Assembly: GCA_050084985.1 (NCBI GenBank)
Contig: JBITNC010000001.1
Location: 171,988,001 to 172,052,000, forward strand
Source: Nageia nagi
Lineage: Eukaryota; Pinophyta
Direction of reading: 5' to 3'
DNA: 64,000 nt
The position numbers and the translations under genes are program-made. Under the pieces are notes generated by a model. That model was not told the DNA's origin and did not search any database. It saw nothing but the letters and a program-made list of their open reading frames with translations. Positions 25,540 through 37,700 of the stretch are shown piece after piece (within the stretch, counting starts at the first letter, position 1; every line of letters starts with the position of its first letter).

Positions 25540-27540
25540 ATTTACTTTCCTTTGATTTAATTCAAATTGTTTGAATAAAATCCAAAAAAATATTTTTAAT
25601 TAAATTTAAAATCAACTTAAATCCACTTTAAAATCGGAAACGTTTTACTATGTCTTCACCCTTTACCCAAAGGAGGTGCACCTAGGTAAATGCCATGATA
25701 GTTGCCATGAATAATAGGAGCTACCATGAATAGCAGGTATCATGAGTTTTGTAAGCTTTATGAGTTTTCTTGGGAGAATGACAAGGTAGGGTAGGTAAGA
25801 TAAGTCACTCAAATGCATTTGTCATGCTCAATCATCATTAATACATGCATCTCATAGGGTTGTAGGTTCACAAGCTACATATAAGGGCAATGTGCAAGTT
25901 CGAAGCACTCTACCCTAAGTCACACTAAAAATCATTAGAATATTAAATAGATATAGAAGGTATACTAGTTATGCAAAATATCTATGCTAATATAAAGTAA
26001 AGGGCATAGAATTCCAATAGTAGAAGTTGAGAGTAAAAGGTAAGAGTACAAAGTCTCTTTTATTATGCAAAAATTAGGGTTTAATGGTGTACTCTAATTA
26101 AGGTTTCACATTTTTTTTAACATTCTTTTCATTATTTTTTGTCTAATATGAATTAGATAGATTTTAAATTTAATTATTAAATTATTTTTTAAGTTAATTT
26201 TTATGAAGGTGGTTATTAGATATCTATATTTGCCCCTTCTACAATATGCATTGAGAGAATAATCTTGGAATATGTATTGTGAGATAAATGAGTAATTATA
26301 AGAATGATATTTTGATATTTTTATTATTCTTTATTTAATCTTAAGTTTTATTAGTCAAAGTAAAAAAGAAAAGGAAAAAGTAAGTTTGTGCAACAAGGTG
26401 CAAATTCACATGGATACATACACCCTCAAGGTTTGGTACGAAGACCACATAGTGGATTAGATGCTCAAACCATGCTAAGGAAAGAAGAAGAAGAAATGAA
26501 GATTCAAAAGAAGAAATTGTATTTGATATTATTATTATACTTCTTATTATTTATTTATTTGTATGTGTTTACAACTTGCAACTTGTCATGAAAAGAAATA
26601 AAACACATACATGACAAAGTGCATGATTATAGAAGATAAACAAATAATAAAATACCACAACCATGTAAAATAATAATGCATAAAATAAAATATTAGCAAA
26701 GAATATGAATCATAAGGGAAAAAGTATAATATGAGAAAACCCTCTCACTATGTAATCATAACCATAACCACTACAAATACGTACAATAAATGAAAGAAGA
26801 TCAAAGATTAGAAAATTTTAATCTATAAAGTGTCATCCTATAATTATCTTCAAAATAGTAACTAGCTCAAAATAATAGTATGAACAATCCTTGAGAAATC
26901 ATCCCAAGAATATCAATAGTAAATAGGCATAAATAAAAAGACAACAATATGCCTTATTTTCCAACATTCTAATAAGATCAAATGTAAAATAGTAACAAGT
27001 CTAGCAATGAATGTAATATAGTAATTAATCTAATAGCATCACTACATGTGAAAATAAAATCTAGGACCTATTAGGCCATTGTTAGACAAGTTAGTTTTAC
27101 CCTATTGATGGTTCATGTTGCAATAGCGAGTCAACTTAGTAGTATGAAAGGAACTATTGATTCACACATTTGGTCATCATGCTTAGTTGAAAAGCTAGTG
27201 ACACGAAGCTACCACATGTCAAATTATGATTGAATGCCTCCAAGTCAAAATCCATGCTAGAAGCAACACACTTTCTCTCTCTTTGATTATCATTGGTGTA
27301 TTGGTTTAATTTCATGTAAATTCTATATCATTATTATATTTATACCCTCATTCGTAAACCAAGATAACCAAAACAAGTTTGGTGATTTCATTATGAATCT
27401 TAAATTTGTTAGAAACAACCATTTATTTATTTTATTTTTGCACAAATTTTGATATATCCTACAAATCATTAGGTTTAAAGGACATTAAAAGATATCATTC
27501 ATTCAAATATATTAACATCCCTTAATAAACTAAATAAATA
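25540..27540. other. AT-rich unassigned stretch
   Basis: No domain found on either strand. A 67-codon plus frame at 26388-26591 has a charged middle (KEEEEMKIQKKK) and a hydrophobic end but no family match. The rest is AT-rich with no repeat structure I can define. Confidence 0.35.
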
Positions 27541-27567
27541 AAAGATATTGAAAGAGAAGGATGATAT

Positions 27568-28440
27568 GGGGAGCTCAAGAAAAATGAAGGAAGCCATCTT
27601 TCGAACCTGTGCTTCATTTGGGTGGAGTTCATTACTATCTTGGAGCAACTTCAGCAACTACCTACTCCATTCTAATAAAAAAGGCATGAGGAGGCCATGG
27701 CGATTTGAGTTGATGGGTCCTTCGAAGATATCATGGTCACGAATTTCTTGCAGAACTTGGGGTAGCCATTATCTTTTATGCTTCATACTATAGGTAAGGA
27801 AGAAGTTGAACAAGATGTATGCAAACCCTCACAAGCAGGAAGGAGCCACCAGGTAGGAAAACCTTGCAAAGGAAATACAAAGGAGGGAGGAGCTAAATGA
27901 ATAACTCATAAACCCTCTATAGATCTGAACAGAAAGATAGAGTGAAGGTAAAATGCCATATTTGTCATGTTCTACTTTGTTCTATTATGTTTTTTTCTAT
28001 TTGGTAGAAACCCTAATACCTACATGGATAAGAGGATCATTGCCCATTGATGAGCCGTACTAGAGTCTCCTAAGATCTAAGGGAAAACCTTGGGGTAATG
28101 GTGTAGGTTGATACCCAGTAGCATATCTTGTTTCCATGGTGTTTAGCATTGAGCAGTTGTCTCTTTGATGGCAAGAGTGAGGCTTCAATAAGGATTTTAA
28201 GGAAAAGATCCTAAATTTGATTTAAGAAATAGAAGAAGATAGGAGAATGTAGGTGCTTATAACGTTGAATGAAGCATGTTGACAGTAGACTAGGAGCTCA
28301 AGAAAATGGGGGAGGAAGCTCGTCTCTCGAATTTGAGCCTCAAATGGGCAAACTTCACCATTTTCCCTTGAAGAAACTATATTTACTATTGTCATCGGCT
28401 TCATTCCACTAAGAAATGTGAGGTGAGGTAATGGCTATTA
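27568..28440 (+). repeat. Two diverged direct copies about 720 bp apart
   Basis: A stretch beginning 'gagctcaagaaaaatgaagg' near 27571 and ending 'gaggaggccatggcga' near 27706 recurs in diverged form from about 28289 ('gagctcaagaaaatggggga') to 28437 ('gaggtgaggtaatggcta'). The order of shared words is kept. The first copy overlaps an 81-codon plus frame with no known domain. This looks like a tandem repeat inside an element whose 3' end is at 29110. Confidence 0.35.
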
Positions 28441-28505
28441 CTTAGAGCTTAACATAATAAAGCTAGCATATGGATCGTGAAGTAAAATTTCAGAACGAGG
28501 GGACA

Positions 28506-28689
28506 GACTCATCTTAGTCATTGGGATGTCAGATGTTGGATTAACATAGTACCTACTCACCGTTCAAAGGTGCACAAAATGATTTGTTGGAGATAGAAGG
28601 TGACAACATTAGGAGAACAAATCATTGAATTCAAATTCGAATGAGAAAGAGACTCATCGTAGGCATTGGGATGTCAGATGTTGGATTTT
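28506..28689 (+). repeat. Direct repeat of about 38 bp, spacing 145 bp
   Basis: 'gactcatcttagtcattggg' plus 'atgtcagatgttggatt' at 28506 recurs at 28651 with only two internal differences. The sequence between is not obviously similar to its flanks. Non-coding. Confidence 0.7.
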
Positions 28690-28699
28690 AATGAAGGAC

Positions 28700-29110
28700 C
28701 TCTTCATTGCTTGATCCGCAGAAAAGTGAATCAGTGGCTTAGATGGAGCTCTACAATGGAAGGACATAACACATGGACTATGCACTAGAATGTAGCAAAG
28801 ACTGCTACTATACCTTTAAAGTTTATATATTAGTAAAGAATGTTACTATATTAGTTATGAGATTGACTATTACTTATAACTGTAATATGTATTTAGGCAA
28901 AGAAAGAAAGCTTTATTATCCCCAACTTTTTAATATAATGGATAGTTAGGATAATCAAATATGGAGAAAGCTTCATTCTCCTATTTGTATGATAATGAAG
29001 ACTTATACTAAAAATGAAAGACTATTTTCTGATTGTACAAGTTCTAGGAGATCCTTCAAAACTCTGGCTTTTTTTATTAATACAAAATTAACCTTATTAA
29101 TAAAAAAAAT
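28700..29110 (+). mobile_element. 3' end of a LINE-like element
   Basis: The stretch ends in 'tttttttattaatacaaaat' followed by 'taaccttattaataaaaaaaa' at about 29103-29110. This matches in layout the 3' end of LINE A near 15030-15073. No coding sequence remains in front of it that I can identify. Confidence 0.45.
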
Positions 29111-31420
29111 GATGATCAAAACACCAACAATCTTGAGAAGCTAATAATAAATTACTTACTAAAAGTGGAATCTAGAATAAAATAAGTACAAAGAATGATA
29201 ATGAGGGACAAACAAAATCCTAAGCGAAGATATAACCAAAGAAGAAAATTAAAAACAAAATTTTACTAATATAGACTAAAATATACTATACATAAAAATA
29301 AACTAAAAGCAAACTTGAACGCTAAGAATATTTTCCAACATTAAAAACTATAAGAAAAGTAACAAGCAATAAAAATTTTCTCAATTTTGCAAAATCTCTA
29401 AGAATTTAAAAAGGTGAGGCCAAAAAATTTACCCATGATGATAAAACCATTCAACAAATAATGTTGCAATAAACCTTGCTATATTGATAATACAAAAAAT
29501 TATCTTAACAAAATTAGTACTTAGATCTCAAATTGTAAAAAACTTTGTAGCAAACTCTTCTATTCAAGAATGAAGATAATGCACCCCCAAGGCACCCAAA
29601 AGGATAACCTAATGCCTCAAGCGAAAAAAGGGATAATGATTCCAATTCAATGTTGACTTAAATAGTATAAATATGATTGAACTCAAATATCTAAGGTGAA
29701 AAAAAAGTAGGGTTTTGAGATGACAAAAAGAAAAAATGGTAATTTCAAACTCCTCTCTCAACTTCCAATATCAAGATCACACATGGTATAAGATAGTGGG
29801 TATGGTGGAAGGTGTTTTAAATGGAAGGTAAGAAATGGAAACGACAGAAGATGGAAAGGATTGAAGACAAGTATGCATGTACAAGCTAAGATGAGATATT
29901 TGAATAAAGGCAAATGATAACTTGAATATCATTATTGTTATTTTATTCATGATTTCACCGTGACAAAGCTATGATAATGTTTTTTTTGTTAGTGATTTTC
30001 CACCTCAGTTGACAAATTTACCTTCCAACATTGAATCTCTGGCACATATTCCTCGTTAAATTATGCATATGATCACTACCTAATTTCAAGGTCATTCTCT
30101 AGACATTTAACTATGAGCTATTTGTTATTTACCAAAAGACGTGTAGGTGCACATACAAGAATAAATTACCTAGCTTTCACTAGAAATGCATATTAAAATA
30201 TTATGATATTCTTTTATTGCATTCATAATTAAACTGCATAATCATAATGTTTGGCAAGTACTAGAGTTATTTTCTTCTTATATGATAATTTCCAATTCAA
30301 GCCTTGCTTGGTGAATGCACCATGCACTATTCAGTAACCACTTGATCTGATGCATACTACAAATATTATGTAGTTTTGCATATTTGTTGAAACACTTTTT
30401 GTTGGTAGCCTTCAGAAAATTAACCTCTTGCATTGTACATTTTTTGTATTAGAGAGAAAATAAACATGTTTTTTTCCAATTGCATCAAATTTGTATGCTT
30501 TATTACAGTTTTACATTATTAATTTTATCACTGTACTTCTTCCTATCTGCTATAATTCAGCATTGTGGATTTGTTAGCCAAGTATTTAACATGCCTTGAA
30601 TCAAATATATATATGCTAAGTAATTTTATAAACCAAGACACAAGTAAATCTTCCCTTATATTTGATCAATAACTTTTGCAGTTACCTACAAGAGGGTGAA
30701 TGGCAAAAATACTTGTATCATGCAATGCATAACATACAACTTAGATTGTTCTTCCGTTAAGTTTTTTTAAAATGCAGATCTTGCATCCAAAGAAAATAAA
30801 CAGTAAAATCATCTTCAAATCATAGAATTAAAATACGGTTTTTTGAAAATAAGGCGTGGGGTCAAATACAAAAAAAAAATGACAAAAAAAATAAGGGAAA
30901 AAGGGGAAAAAAATACCAAAAATACTATAAAAGGCAAGTATTTTTAAAATACGGTTAAATTCAACACCTGAAAATACATGTTTAAAAGGAGTTTTTTATT
31001 CTATGCTTCAAATACAGCCTCAAATACAAATGTATGAAAAATTATTCCCGTGTTACTGTAAAGAAGTCAAATTTAAAGAACCAGTCTCTTATTGGAGAAG
31101 AAACGCTCTTCCAAAATGTTTGTTGGATTAAGTACTTCACTCCCTGAGTAAAATTTACTATTCTAGGAAAAATGTGTAAGTATGCCAGGACTTTGGTATC
31201 TATCGACATCTCAAAACAGCCCCTGGTATAAAAAAACAACAGGTTTTTTTATATGTCAGACAGCAATATGAAAACAGTTATCACATGGCAGTGGGGGAAA
31301 GAGGTTTGAGTGCATTTTGATATACGAGGAAAGAGGACCTGAAAAACTGAAGTTAGGAATTACAAGAGTTCAATAGCCTACCATCTCGGCACAAATGAGC
31401 TGCCAAAAATAGAAGCAAGC
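29111..31420. other. Intergenic stretch downstream of the host gene
   Basis: AT-rich DNA without recognised coding sequence. An A-rich tract lies at 30880-30940, and the word 'aaaatacggtt' occurs twice (about 30831 and 30947). The minus-strand 3' end of the host gene lies at its right edge. Confidence 0.4.
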
Positions 31421-31426
31421 TGTAGC

Positions 31427-31432
31427 TTTATT
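31427..31432 (-). promoter_or_regulatory. Candidate poly(A) signal of the host gene
   Basis: AATAAA on the minus strand (tttatt on plus), about 200 bp beyond the stop codon at 31634-31636. Spacing and hexamer fit a plant 3' UTR; no transcript evidence. Confidence 0.4.
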
Positions 31433-31633
31433 GAAATGACTACCTGAATCTGTAGCATTTTGATTTCACTTATAGGTAAACAGTACCTCCTTATAACTGG
31501 AACCTGTGTCTGCAAGTATATGACCTCAAAAATATTTTTAAATGCTATTTTTGAACCCTCCAAATAAAAAAAAGCAATCTGAGACAATCAGATAAAGGTA
31601 AAATGATAGCTCTTCAAGATGTTAAAAACATTT

Positions 31634-31720
31634 TCATGCTCCATATTTAGGTGCTTTCCAAATCTTAAATGCGATCTCATGCAGGAAACTGTCTGCAAGG
31701 ATTGCTCGATCACCTCCATG
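31634..31720 (-). CDS. Host gene exon 6 (C-terminus), 26.6 kb from exon 5
   Basis: The acceptor gtgttgcag|catgga is followed in phase 0 by 28 codons ([28 protein letters not shown]) and tga. The end '[14 protein letters not shown]' is what I remember as the C-terminus of this plant family, and it continues naturally from FEEFQE of exon 5. A small extra exon hidden in the intron cannot be excluded, but none is needed. Confidence 0.75.
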   Translation of the reverse strand, partial: HGGDRAILADSFLHEIAFKIWKAPKYGA

Positions 31721-34700
31721 CTGCAACACAAGGGAGTACAAATTGAAAGTGAGAAAAATGATATTTGCTTCTAGCATGGTAACAAAGCAACATCATGATC
31801 ATCAAAATATGGGCATTAGCGTTTGAGGAAAAAATGATGTACCTATCTTGTTTGAGATATTTAGCTTAACTTTGCCGAGAAATCACCAATGAAAAAGCTG
31901 GTCATGAATAATATGGGATCACACCGTAAGCAGGCAGACCACAAAGTTGGACTCTTCATTTTCATGGGAAAACGCAAGGGAGTACAAACTGAAAGCAAGC
32001 AAAACGATATCTGCTTGTAGTATGAAAATGATGTGCATATCTTGTTTGAGGTACTTAGCTTTACTATTGCCCAGAAATCACCAATGAAAAAGCATGACTA
32101 ATATGGAATCATGCCCTAAGCAGGCAGACCATAAAGCTGAACTCTTCATTTTGATGGGGGAACACAAAGGAGTGCAAATTGAAAGGAGACAAAATGATAA
32201 CTGCTTCCAGTATGGTAACAAATCAACATCGTGATCATCAAATTGAGGGCACTAGCTTTTAACAAAAAAATATTTATCTTTTTTGTTTGCAGGATTCAGC
32301 TTATTATCGGCCAAATCTCACCAACAAAAAAGCATGTTCTAGACAATGGAAGATTAAGCCATTGCCTCCATTAAAGGTGACATCATCAATACTCTGTACC
32401 CACTAGTCCATAGACATCTTATCATCAGGTAGCATGCATATATACATATTATTCATAAAGCTAAACTCATCAATCAGATGCTTTTAGTTTAATTTGTGCT
32501 CAAATACTCTACGAACAGCATTGGAAAGTGTTTACATAAGTTGATTTCAATGTCCATGTGAGGCATTGATATTAGTAGACACTAAACATGATAAATGCTT
32601 TCTATAAATGCACTATTCTTAGAATATGACATTCTTGTACAATCACTGTATTATTTATGTGGTAAATGTGACAGTCCTGTTTGAGTGGCTGCTTGCATTA
32701 TCTACACACGCCAATCAATAGGATTCTTAGAGCACTCATGCTATTGCTAATCATATGGTCCTGCATATATATACATCTGGCTAAAGATATTCCACTTGTG
32801 TTCTCATGGTTCATCCATGATATTGGGATCTTCTTTATTATCATAGTTACCAAGTATGATATTTAAGGACAAAAAAGTTTGAAGGTTTAATTTTTCTAAA
32901 AAGGTTTGGACTAGTTTGGAAAAATGCATATATTATTATTATATATAAAAAGGTTCAAACTTAATAATTTCAGTATAACATAAATGCTTTGAACATTAAA
33001 CATAATTGAAAATAAGTAGGAAAAAAATCAATTAAATGTCTAAAGTTAAACTTTCAAAACAAAAAATAGAATAAATTTTCTAAGATTAATTATTGAAAAA
33101 CTATTAAAATTAAAATTGAACTTTTATTTATAAATTCAATTTAGTTTAATAAAATGATAAATCTTATACAGGTATCCACCTGTTATTACAAATTTGAAAT
33201 AGTTTTGGCAACATCTTGCCACTGTTTATTTTGTATAGCTTCAGGATGTTCATCCTGAAGGCACTTTGTTTATCCAAAATTTGGATAACACTTTCAATCT
33301 AATACATATTTTCCATGAATGAATCTACTATAGAAACCATAGCATGTAGATCAACAACTTTGCAAAATTCTCCAATTTTCTTAGTTTTGAGGAGAAATCC
33401 TCTCCCAAGACCATCAAGTGTTGTTTGTTTCCCATCTGCAACTTCCTTGGATACTTCCATCTCCCAGGTTTCATTACTGTTTGGCCTTCTCACATGTTTG
33501 GCACCCATGCTAGCAGATTTAGAAGTACTACGGGTTAACATTCTTGAATTGTTCCTCCCCTGTTGTGTTTCCTTTCCTACAGTCTCCTCAGAATCTGAAG
33601 ACTGATCTCCATATTGGCCATTTCTCTTATTGTATCTAACATTTGTCCATTCATTAGCATCTACCTGATAAATTTGATCATCTTGGTCCTCATCATGGCC
33701 TCTTGAGGATCGCAGGACAATGGGGGAAGCACCTCCATAGAGATACCTAAGGGCTTTTCTGCTACAGAGTCAGGGATTGCGGCTTCCATAATATCTTCAG
33801 AGTTTCGTTCAGAAGCCAAAGCTCCTATTGTATTCTCCACTAAAGAGTGGGGCAGCTTGCCTTTATCAGATATTTCTTTAATATGATCCTTCAAATGTTT
33901 AGGTCTCCACTCTTTCTGGGCAGGGATTCTGGATGGCCAAGAACATGTAGAATGACCAACATGAATGCGGGTGGAACATAGGCTAGCATTAAATTCGTAC
34001 CTCAGCTCTTGGACCCATTCACCAAAATCAGACTCTAACATAATGGTCTTCAGCAATTTCACTCCAAATTCCACCAAAGTGCAGAATCTTACTTCAACCA
34101 GCCTTGATCAGGCCTTTGTAACATCATCAATAATGACAAATTCACCAAAAGAGTTTGCAATGCCTTCAATAACCTTTTGATGCCAAAGATCCAATGGAAG
34201 TTTTGGAAGCGATACCTAGATAGGAGCTGACATGATTTGAGCCTTCTCAGGGATGAATTCAAGCCTCCACTTCTCCAAAAACAATCCCCTCTTCCCAAAG
34301 AACCAGGGGGTGCTCAAGACATAATCCATATCCTTTGCATTACTGAACATGAACATCAAGTAGTCATTTGGTAGTGCAATGAATTCTAGATTGCCCTTGA
34401 TCATCCATCGTAGTTTCATCCATTTGCGAGCTTGGTCAATGTTTGGCCTTGCACCATGCAATTTTCCAATCAAGCTGAGTCAACCTCTATCTGTAGTTTG
34501 ATCTATGATTTCTTTTGGAATCTTCAAACAAAAGTTTCTATCATTCGAAGCATGCACTTCTAATGGGGGACCGGAATCTAGCTTCGCCTCTTGCGAGAAG
34601 AGGCTTCTCCAAGATTGAACCGACGTCGTAGTTGCCATCATTCATTCCTCCGTTCAAAGCCAAAGAGAAAAAAATCGAACAAAGGATAAGCTCCAAGTCC

Positions 34701-37700
34701 CCTTCGAACCACCCAAATCCTTGCCTCCAAGTCAACGAGCATCCTCAAGCTGCCTTTCTTCAACCACATCTCACTCTAGTGCCCCAACAGATCTTCAACA
34801 CTCCATGCAGACCTAACCTCTCCCAAAGTGCCCTAGTTAGATATCAAACACCTATTGCTTGTCGATCCTCCCTTGAATCCCTTGTCATGCCACACCTCCC
34901 ATTGCACTTTGATCTCCAAATATGCATGGGCAAACGATGTGCAGGTCCCCGCCGGATGTTGAGCACCCTGTCGAGCCCTAACATCTCCGCCCTTCGCTCC
35001 CTGTCATTTTGCACTCGCATTCCCAATTAGAAACATCAATCATGTTTCTCTTTCAAAAACTTTAGGGTAAAGATTTGAAGATTCTATATCCACATGCGTA
35101 ATGGGGAGTCCTATAACCTACTAATTTAATATTATTTTTATTGTCTATTAAAAACAAAAATTATAATAACAAAAAAGACATTATTGGTGATTAATATACT
35201 ATTATTCTTACAAACGGGCTGAACAAGGGAGGGAATTCAGTATAACTGCATGTTTAAATCCCTACAACTTTTATTGGTTTGTAAGCATTGTTAGTGTTTC
35301 AAAGGTTCCTCCATAAAAATATTCAAAAAAAAATAGCAGAAAAAAAAAACAGGGAAGAAAAAAAACGTAGAAAAAAAGCAGGAAAAAAAAGGCAAATGTA
35401 GTAACCAAGTGAGTGAAAATGGCGTGAACAAGCAAGGGAATATGGTCTGTAATAGTTGAGAGATCAAATACATTATTTGTAAATGGTATTGCCAGCAATA
35501 ACAATTCCTACCACCGCAAAGCTGCCAGAAATTCAAATGGATGTAATAGAGATTTAAAAACTTGGCAGAAAGAACTCTTATATGCAAATTTAATCAGTTT
35601 TGGCCTGAGCTCTTTGCTCTAAAAAGCTAGATCAGATATAACTGGAAGGTTTAGATCTCTACAACTTTTATTCGTCTATAGTTTTATTAGCGTTTTACAA
35701 GTTGATAAAAAATAAAGGCAGCAGAAAAAGAAGGCAAGAAATAAAAGGTAGAAGAATAACTAAGGTAGGAAAACAAGAAAGGAGCAAGCAAGATAATGCA
35801 AACAGAGTGAGCAGGGGAGAGAATTTAGTCTGTATTTGTAATAGTTGAGAGATCAAATACATTATTTGCAATGGTATTGCCATCGATATCAATTTCCAAC
35901 ACAGCAAAGCTGCTAGAAATTCAAGTACTGTTATCTTGACAAACCGAACTCTCCTATGTAAATTAAATATGTTTTGACCTGGGACCTAGCTCTGAATAAA
36001 TGGACCAGTTATAGCTGAAAACTATCTAGAGAATATAATATTTCTTACCTTCTAAAAGGTTTTTTCCTTGTCATTCTTCATTCTCAAGAGGAAAGAATCT
36101 TTCTTAGGGGGCCTTGGTTCATGGAATTTATAGATTCATTTCTATGCCTCTAGAAGAAGTCCTTAATCCCAGAATCTGCAATTTCTTCCAAAATTCGAAT
36201 GTAAAATAGGTTGTATTGAAGTTGGGACGTTAATATTGGAGATGTGCTGTGATCATTCATCAAATTGGCAGGAGCCACAAAAGGAGAGCAAGCAACCTTT
36301 GTGGGAATTTATGTGGTGATTAACATCAAGAAGCTACTTCCAGAATCTATTATTTGAATTTATTGAATTTGTTTTGGATCCAACCTCTTATATTGAAAAT
36401 ATTGCTTTTAGATGCAGAAAATATTTCAAAACAGGCCATATTATGCACAACTGCCCTCAAATAAGCTCATAAAAGAGATTTCAATCGAATATACAGAGGG
36501 TAAATACTGATAGAAGACCTTTAGAAACAGATGGATAGAAGCAGCCAAAAAACGTTTTTCAACAATGGAGGTTGATCCAAAGGATCCAAAAAGATTTTAA
36601 AAAGAGCTTTGAGGCACTAATAAATGAGAATGACAACAAAAAGAATGCAGAAACCCCTGCAAATAATGTATAGGAATCACAATTAAATAAGCAGGTTAAA
36701 GATAAGAATCAAACACTATATAAGGAGCAAATAATCCTAGAATCGTCTCAATATCCAAAAAGAAGAAAGAGAGAAATGTAGGAGATTTACGAAGTTGAAG
36801 AATCTGTTCCTTGTACTTTGATAATCAAACAAAATACAAAACTAATCAGCAACTAGACGATAAAGCTCAAAGGAAAGAGCGACTCGGTGAATAGTCAAAG
36901 CTCCTAGGGAATATAGTAGTCCAAAGTTCCAAACAACTCCTAGAGCGTAGAAAAGTAGAAAAAGTAGCCAAAAGAATTTGGAAGAAGAGCAAAAGAGGCA
37001 AAGACAAATCTTGATGAAGGATATCAAGCAAAGTTGGTAGGAATCACGATTACTAACTGTTAGAATTTGTAATGAAATATTGTGAATATCTAAACTCCTT
37101 GTAAATTCAATTAATCACTTAAAGGGTATGTAGATACCATAAGGGATTAATTGAATTCTTTAATATGTAGACTTTGACTTTACCAAGTGGTTAGTTGGTA
37201 GGTAAAGTTAGGTGATACATTTATTGTAACCCTAACCTTACCCTTGGGTTAAAGGGAGGTTAGGGAGGTGCTCTCAAGCTATAAATAGAGGGCCTCTCCT
37301 CTTGTAACATAACTAAGTTTTTGGAGTAAGATTACTCTACTAGTTGTGTAGGAGAGGAAGAGAATAGTTGTAAGAGGGGCATACTTGAGAATTGAGATAC
37401 TAATTGTGGATGTACTCCCAAGGAGGGAGGAACCACATTACACTTGTGTTATCTTGTGTGAATGGTGTTAACTTGTGTATGATTGAGTTTCCTAGTCTTG
37501 GTCCTTGAGGATTTGTTTAGATCTAGTCTAAATCCTTCAATTGGTATCAGAGCTTGGTGTGGAAGCTCTTCTTCTTGGTGTGGAAGCTCTTCTTCTTGGT
37601 GTGGAAGCTCTTCTTCAACATTTTGGTGATCTCTCTACTTCCTCACCTTACACTCCATTAGTGAGGTAAATATAAGAGAAGGTATAAATTTCCTCCTCAT

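Noticed and set aside
26769-26785. 'cactacaaatacg' as a CACTA end
   Set aside because: No subterminal repeats around it and no partner end; the eight-base match is likely by chance.
34632-35030. 132-codon plus-strand open frame
   Set aside because: It lies antisense to the start and 5' part of the minus-strand ORF1 element, has no domain, and several other frames are open there because of the GC-rich composition.
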